From the NCBI GenBank assembly GCA_017960065.1, contig JAGCZK010000216.1:1-17844 (forward strand): DNA of 17,844 nucleotides, in the 5' to 3' direction. The notes beneath the pieces were generated by a model that saw only the letters and a list, made by a program, of their open reading frames with translations, was not told the DNA's origin and ran no database searches. The stretch is from Paludibacteraceae bacterium (GTDB lineage: Bacteria; Bacteroidota; Bacteroidia; Bacteroidales; Paludibacteraceae). Every line of letters begins with the position of its first letter. Positions within the stretch are counted from its first letter, which is position 1. A program made the translations under genes and the position numbers. This document shows positions 13,945 to 17,844 of the stretch, piece by piece.

Positions 13945-14843
13945 ACCAATTTAGAAAATGAAGCCGGAACCGGCAAGACGAACGACATCGGCTTGCGGGT
14001 GACGGGATGTACGAATTTAAGGGTGGCGGCATGCAGGCAGAGCCGTTTGGCCGGCGAGGTCTGGCCGCCGTATTTCTTGTCGCCCGAAACGGGATGGCCA
14101 ATCGACTGCATGTGCACGCGGATTTGGTTTTTGCGGCCGGTTTCGAGCTGCAGGCGCAAAAGCGAATAGTTTTTGTTGACGCGCTGGCATTCGTAGCGGG
14201 TCACGGCCAGTTGTCCGCCGTTGTCGGTCGGCGACGAGTGCATGCGCATCTGCTTGTCTTCGGTCAGGTACGAGCGGATTTCGCCCGAAGGGGTTTCCAT
14301 CGCGCCTTCGACCACGGCGATATAACTGCGTTCGATAACCATGTCGTTCCAGTTTTTCTGCAGGGTTTGCTGGGCCTCTTCGGTTTTGGCGAAGAGCATC
14401 AGGCCCGAGGTGTCGCGGTCGAGGCGGTGCACCACATAGATGCGCCCCTGGCGTTTTTGCGCCTTCATGTACTGGTTGAGCACATGGTAAACGGTTTTTT
14501 CTTTTTCGCGATCGGTGCCTACCGACAAAAATCCCGCACGTTTTTCGATTACCACAATGACATCGTCTTCGTACAAAAGTTTAATCATGGGGTGCTCGAA
14601 CACGATTTTGGAAGCCGCCTTGGCCGAGCGCACCACCACGCGGTCGCCGGGATGCAGCATGTCGTCGTGACGGGTGAGAACCAGTTCGCCGTTGAGCAGC
14701 ACCTGACGATGGCTCAGCAGCGATTTGACGGCCGTGCGGCTGTAACCGCTGAGTTTTGAACTCAAGAAATCCATCACCGTCGATTCTTCGCTCACCTTCA
14801 TCGAAAACTGCTTCGTCGAACCGTTTGCTTCGTTTTTGGTCAT
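13941..14843 (-). CDS. RluA-family 23S rRNA/tRNA pseudouridine synthase
   Basis: 300 residues from the ATG at 14841-14843; longer upstream frames cross the promoter. An N-terminal S4 RNA-binding domain (LSGYSRTAVKSLLSHRQVLLNG) precedes the catalytic domain with motif VHRLDRDTSGLMLFAK, whose aspartate after RL is the catalytic nucleophile. The C-terminal LETGRKNQIRVHMQSIGHPV and GDKKYGG complete the RluA/RluD signature. It converts specific uridines in structured RNA to pseudouridine; which RluA-class target it serves cannot be told from sequence. It is the first gene of a four-gene operon. Confidence 0.92.
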   Translation of the reverse strand: MTKNEANGSTKQFSMKVSEESTVMDFLSSKLSGYSRTAVKSLLSHRQVLLNGELVLTRHDDMLHPGDRVVVRSAKAASKIVFEHPMIKLLYEDDVIVVIEKRAGFLSVGTDREKEKTVYHVLNQYMKAQKRQGRIYVVHRLDRDTSGLMLFAKTEEAQQTLQKNWNDMVIERSYIAVVEGAMETPSGEIRSYLTEDKQMRMHSSPTDNGGQLAVTRYECQRVNKNYSLLRLQLETGRKNQIRVHMQSIGHPVSGDKKYGGQTSPAKRLCLHAATLKFVHPVTRKPMSFVLPVPASFSKLV

Positions 14844-14870
14844 ATTTGGGCTGAAATTGATAAAACATTG

Positions 14871-14878
14871 CAAAGATA
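14871..14878 (-). promoter_or_regulatory. -7 promoter box of the rluA-type/MORN/xseA/xseB operon
   Basis: TATCTTTG followed by C, 27 bases upstream of the start codon. No clear -33 element. Confidence 0.6.
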
Positions 14879-14938
14879 GTAAAATATTTGCCACCTGCTG
14901 ACATTTGCCCCCATACTGATTTTTCAAAAAAATTTCCT

Positions 14939-14946
14939 TAAATTTG
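14939..14946 (+). promoter_or_regulatory. -7 promoter box of the membrane-protein cassette
   Basis: TAAATTTG followed by C fits TAnnTTTG and lies 23 bases before the ATG at 14970. It is divergent from the rluA-type promoter. No -33 element at normal spacing was found. Confidence 0.5.
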
Positions 14947-14969
14947 CAAAGGCAATCCTAACGACAAAT

Positions 14970-16214
14970 ATGTCCTTAAGAAATCTTACACAAAGACCCA
15001 TCTGGGTAATCCGATGCCTCACTTGCAGTGAAATTCTTTTGTTACTGGCAGCCTGCTTGACGGTACGCTTAACGCCCGAAATGGATGCGACGCGCATCAC
15101 TTTTCTGCTCCAGCTTTTTTTGCCGGGCATATTCGTTCTTCATCTTATCTGCGAATGTATATGCGTTTTTCGTAGAAAAAATGTCATGGCGGCAATCCCG
15201 GCACTTAAAACTGTCATATGTGCTCACATTGATTTGATTCCGATATTTTTCCTATTCGCAGATGCCATAGGAAAGATCAGTTACGAGCTCTCTCATTTTC
15301 AGCACATGTTCAGTTCCCTATTACCAATATACCTGACTTGCACGCCGATACTGATTTCAGTAATGCTGAAAACGATCGCACTCCACCGGCTTTGCAGTCT
15401 GCAAGGAAGGTTTTACACAATCGCCTGGAAACACGTAATTTTTCTTCTCGGGAAATTCTCGATTAACGTCGGACTGATTATCCTGACTCGCTTTCACTTG
15501 TGGCCATTCCTTCCGCTTCTGCTGGTTCATTTTATGACCGAAATCCTCATTATCCATTGCGTATCCGGACAGAAAAAACGATTCCTTCTGACACTGGTAA
15601 ATATCGCTGGTTTTTATGGGCTCTGCAACATCCCTTATGCCATCTGGTTGTATTTCAAATCACGCAAAGGCAAAAAACACCAATCGACTCGGAAGACCAT
15701 CAATGCCAGACAATTGGTCGCAACATTCGTCTGCCTCATAACAGGCTGCGCCTCCGCCGCCATCTACACCCATATCCTATTTGCCACTCCAGCACTCCCT
15801 ATAATTGAAAAGACCCCGTACGGACTTACCGTCACGAGCCAGGCATCCTATATCAAATTCGAATACATTGACAAAGAGAAGCACCTGCTGGAAGCCGTGG
15901 AATATCGCACTCACAACGACTGCAACCTGGTCATCCCGGATAGCATCGTCTACAATGGCACCACCTACCATGTTTTGTCCGCCACCACATACGGACACTG
16001 TAGCAACATACAGTGCAACACACTTTACCTTCCTGCTTCTTTAGTGTATTTCAACCACGAGCAATTGTTAGACCGAAACAAGGTCGGTCATATCGTCGTT
16101 GCCCCAGACAACCGGTATTACAGGTCCGTTGATGGAGATCTGTTTCTTGGAGATTCGCTCCTATTCGACACCCATTTTTCATATCAAGACCAACTGACCG
16201 ATGAAGAATACTGA
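14970..16214 (+). CDS. Unrecognised multi-pass membrane protein with C-terminal BspA-like repeat remnant
   Basis: 414 residues; no named family recognised. Hydrophobic segments at about 13-33, 43-66, 81-100, 113-135, 152-173, 177-197, 205-228 and 248-272 suggest seven or eight helices. The basic loop 230-247 (KSRKGKKHQSTRK) should be cytoplasmic, placing residues 275-414 outside the membrane. That tail contains NLVIPDSIVYNGTTYHVLSA, an LYLPAS strand and VVAPDNRYYRSVDGDLF, which closely resemble BspA-type leucine-rich repeat units (LRR_5), though degenerate and few. The N-terminal half is paralogous to the gene at 17442: IPALKTVxxxHxDL at residues 76-89 here and 75-88 there. GC is lower than in the upstream genes. 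It overlaps the next gene by 14 bases, suggesting an operon. Confidence 0.8.
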   Translation: MSLRNLTQRPIWVIRCLTCSEILLLLAACLTVRLTPEMDATRITFLLQLFLPGIFVLHLICECICVFRRKNVMAAIPALKTVICAHIDLIPIFFLFADAIGKISYELSHFQHMFSSLLPIYLTCTPILISVMLKTIALHRLCSLQGRFYTIAWKHVIFLLGKFSINVGLIILTRFHLWPFLPLLLVHFMTEILIIHCVSGQKKRFLLTLVNIAGFYGLCNIPYAIWLYFKSRKGKKHQSTRKTINARQLVATFVCLITGCASAAIYTHILFATPALPIIEKTPYGLTVTSQASYIKFEYIDKEKHLLEAVEYRTHNDCNLVIPDSIVYNGTTYHVLSATTYGHCSNIQCNTLYLPASLVYFNHEQLLDRNKVGHIVVAPDNRYYRSVDGDLFLGDSLLFDTHFSYQDQLTDEEY

Positions 16215-17409
16215 AAAATACCGGAAATTCCTGTTATTTAGCATGTGGGCGCTGACCATCGCCAATTTTTTTGTCTTTTCGTTCCAGCCAGCCCCCGACT
16301 TAAGTGTCTTTTACGATGACGACTTCGGGCATCCATTCGGTTCATTTCCTTTCTTGACCATAATGCTCCTACCATTCTACCATCTATATCTGTTACTAAT
16401 CGTTTTCGGTCTCTATGCCTTAATCTCAACTGTTTACCTCATCATCTCAAAAGGTATCCGAAACAAATGGGTTGACACAAGCACCGTCATTGTCCTGACA
16501 CTATCCCTATGTGCAGTCGGATACGGAACGTTTTTCAAGGAAAAAAGTACAGAGCAAAGTGACAGTTCGTTTGCACAGTCCGATCACAACATCCTGATCA
16601 AATACAATTGGCACGAGATATATCGCGAAGACTGTATCTGGCATGGCGACACCATTGTCACTTTCAAACAAGACACGCTGATTGTCGACGAGACCAACCA
16701 AACCTGCCACTGGACTCATAAACCAAGAATCCACTACCGGTACAGTTATTTCAACAAAGACAAGTTCACGCAAGACAGAACGGACGCAACTCTCGCCCCG
16801 AGAGAACATCTCGGAGACATCCAATATATGATTGAGTGCATAAACCACAAGAATCCAGACGAAATCCATTACGACACAGAAGCCGTTAGTGATATTTTCA
16901 GAAACGACTCCTGTCTATGCTGCATATTTTGCAACTTCTGCAAGTGTTTCGGCTACCTGCGGTTTGATTTGAAAAAAGGCACCGCCACTCTAAAGGATTC
17001 GGTTTCGGATATCACCCCGCTCACACAACCTGCCGACTCATTAAACTATTTTCTTCGTTATGAGGGATGTCTGCAAAAAGCAAACGGAATGCCTTTGATA
17101 GCGCTTGTCTACAAAAAAGATATTCTGGAGGAAGAGTATTACGCCTTTTTCGACATTGAGAGCAAACGATTCGTATTGAAGAACCTTCCTGTTTCAAGTT
17201 TGAGCAAGGATTCACTTGGCAACAGCCATGCCGAAAGGAGAACAATCACTTCAGACGACAATGCATTGACGCACGACGGCTACCCTGACCTAATCTGCTA
17301 CACCGAACGTAGCGTAACGGACGGTCGCACCCAAGAGACCTATACCGATACCATCTTCTGCGAAAGGTATATCATGTACGACGGACAGTATCAGAAAGAA
17401 ATGAGGTAA
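16201..17409 (+). CDS. Unrecognised membrane-anchored protein with cysteine cluster
   Basis: 402 residues, no family recognised. The N-terminal 112 residues hold three or more hydrophobic segments (about 8-26, 50-83, 93-111). The basic stretch SKGIRNKW (83-90) should be inside, leaving residues 115-402 outside. That large tail is polar and aromatic-rich and contains a striking CLCCIFCNFCKC at 238-249, six cysteines in twelve residues, then FGYLRFDLKKGTATL. Near the end FFDIESKRFVLKNLP and DGYPDLICYTER look beta-strand-rich. The start codon lies inside the previous gene (14-base overlap, different frame), supporting co-translation. It shares the low GC of its neighbours and shows no obvious sequence similarity to them. 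Confidence 0.75.
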   Translation: MKNTEKYRKFLLFSMWALTIANFFVFSFQPAPDLSVFYDDDFGHPFGSFPFLTIMLLPFYHLYLLLIVFGLYALISTVYLIISKGIRNKWVDTSTVIVLTLSLCAVGYGTFFKEKSTEQSDSSFAQSDHNILIKYNWHEIYREDCIWHGDTIVTFKQDTLIVDETNQTCHWTHKPRIHYRYSYFNKDKFTQDRTDATLAPREHLGDIQYMIECINHKNPDEIHYDTEAVSDIFRNDSCLCCIFCNFCKCFGYLRFDLKKGTATLKDSVSDITPLTQPADSLNYFLRYEGCLQKANGMPLIALVYKKDILEEEYYAFFDIESKRFVLKNLPVSSLSKDSLGNSHAERRTITSDDNALTHDGYPDLICYTERSVTDGRTQETYTDTIFCERYIMYDGQYQKEMR

Positions 17410-17441
17410 CAGCCGAGGTTGAAACTCAAAAAAACATACCA

Positions 17442-17844
17442 TGACATCCCGTTCCAAAACCACACGCACCCCGATTCAACTGGCTCGTTTATACACAGCC
17501 GCCGAAGTCCTATGCTTTTCGATTCTATCACTAGTTGACGGGCTAATCTCCAAAGACTGGTTCGGAGCCATGTCGCTATTGATTTTAGGCGCACCCGTAC
17601 TTCCAAATCACCTCCTATTGGAAGGGGCAAGCCGTTTGCACAAACAAAATCCGGGGAAAACCATCCCGGCATTAAAAACAGTGCTAAGTCTTCATCTTGA
17701 CCTCTGTCTGATAGTTTCCGTAATTATATTGGGGATAGGTATCTCCTGCATCGACATTGCAAACCATACGTTCCATTTGAGACAGACAGCCCCTTTCCTG
17801 ATTGTGCCGATTTTACAGATTTCGGCATCAATTTCTCTCAAACA
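17442..17844 (+). CDS. Unrecognised membrane protein, paralogue of the gene at 14970 (partial)
   Basis: 134 residues are visible from the ATG at 17442, open at the right edge. Predicted helices lie at about 20-36, 42-60, 80-104 and 114-132. It aligns end to end with the N-terminus of the protein starting at 14970: PIQLARLYTAAEVL against PIWVIRCLTCSEIL, the shared IPALKTV, the shared HxDL four residues on, and a matching PxL-rich fourth helix. It starts 32 bases after the preceding stop, so all three genes probably form one transcript. The C-terminal part, where a repeat domain would be expected by analogy, lies outside the window. Confidence 0.75.

Noticed and set aside
1..17844. CRISPR arrays, rRNA, tRNA genes, insertion sequences
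   Set aside because: I saw no regularly spaced repeats, tRNA cloverleaf-like sequences, rRNA motifs or transposase genes on either strand when reading the window; no automated tRNA or repeat scan was run.

Overview
The window looks like chromosome from a relatively high-GC member of the Bacteroidales (phylum Bacteroidota). Four things support this. Promoters carry the phylum's TAnnTTTG -7 box, several with TTTG or TTG about 20 bases upstream. Marker families are present: a GldB-like lipoprotein, DUF4270, a stand-alone GT5 synthase domain next to panC/panD, DUF4369-TlpA, and a membrane-anchored AraC regulator. A BspA-type leucine-rich repeat remnant is present. Shine-Dalgarno sequences are largely absent. 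A Barnesiella-like genus is a guess that cannot be confirmed from sequence alone.

Layout. 1-2294 (minus): a SPOR-domain lipoprotein and a GldB-like lipoprotein, coupled by an ATGA overlap, then prfB (release factor 2), which carries the classic programmed +1 frameshift and runs off the left edge. 2368-2778 (plus): a short YigZ/IMPACT protein lacking the usual C-terminal domain, convergent with the next operon. 2759-4950 (minus): a GT5 glycogen/starch synthase domain protein coupled to a DUF4270 lipoprotein. 5206-6392 (plus): panC-panD, making pantothenate precursors, closed by a clear intrinsic terminator. 6433-7803 (plus): radA. 7805-10150 (minus): queA and a TlpA-type thiol oxidoreductase. 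10192-10442: a promoter-plus-terminator unit that could be a small RNA or a queA leader. 10443-11636 (minus): the membrane AraC-type regulator. 11763-14843 (minus): a compact operon of an RluA-family pseudouridine synthase, a MORN/YwqK-repeat protein, xseA and xseB.

14970-17844 (plus) differs from the rest. It is visibly lower in GC and holds three consecutive genes for unrecognised multi-pass membrane proteins. The first and third are paralogues: both have IPALKTVxxxHxDL at the same residue position. The first ends in a degenerate BspA-like repeat domain predicted to lie outside the membrane. The middle one ends in a large domain, predicted to lie outside, with six cysteines in twelve residues. 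This repeating membrane-protein cassette continues past the right edge and is the best candidate here for something undescribed. The remainder is mostly conserved housekeeping sequence with interesting expression signals.
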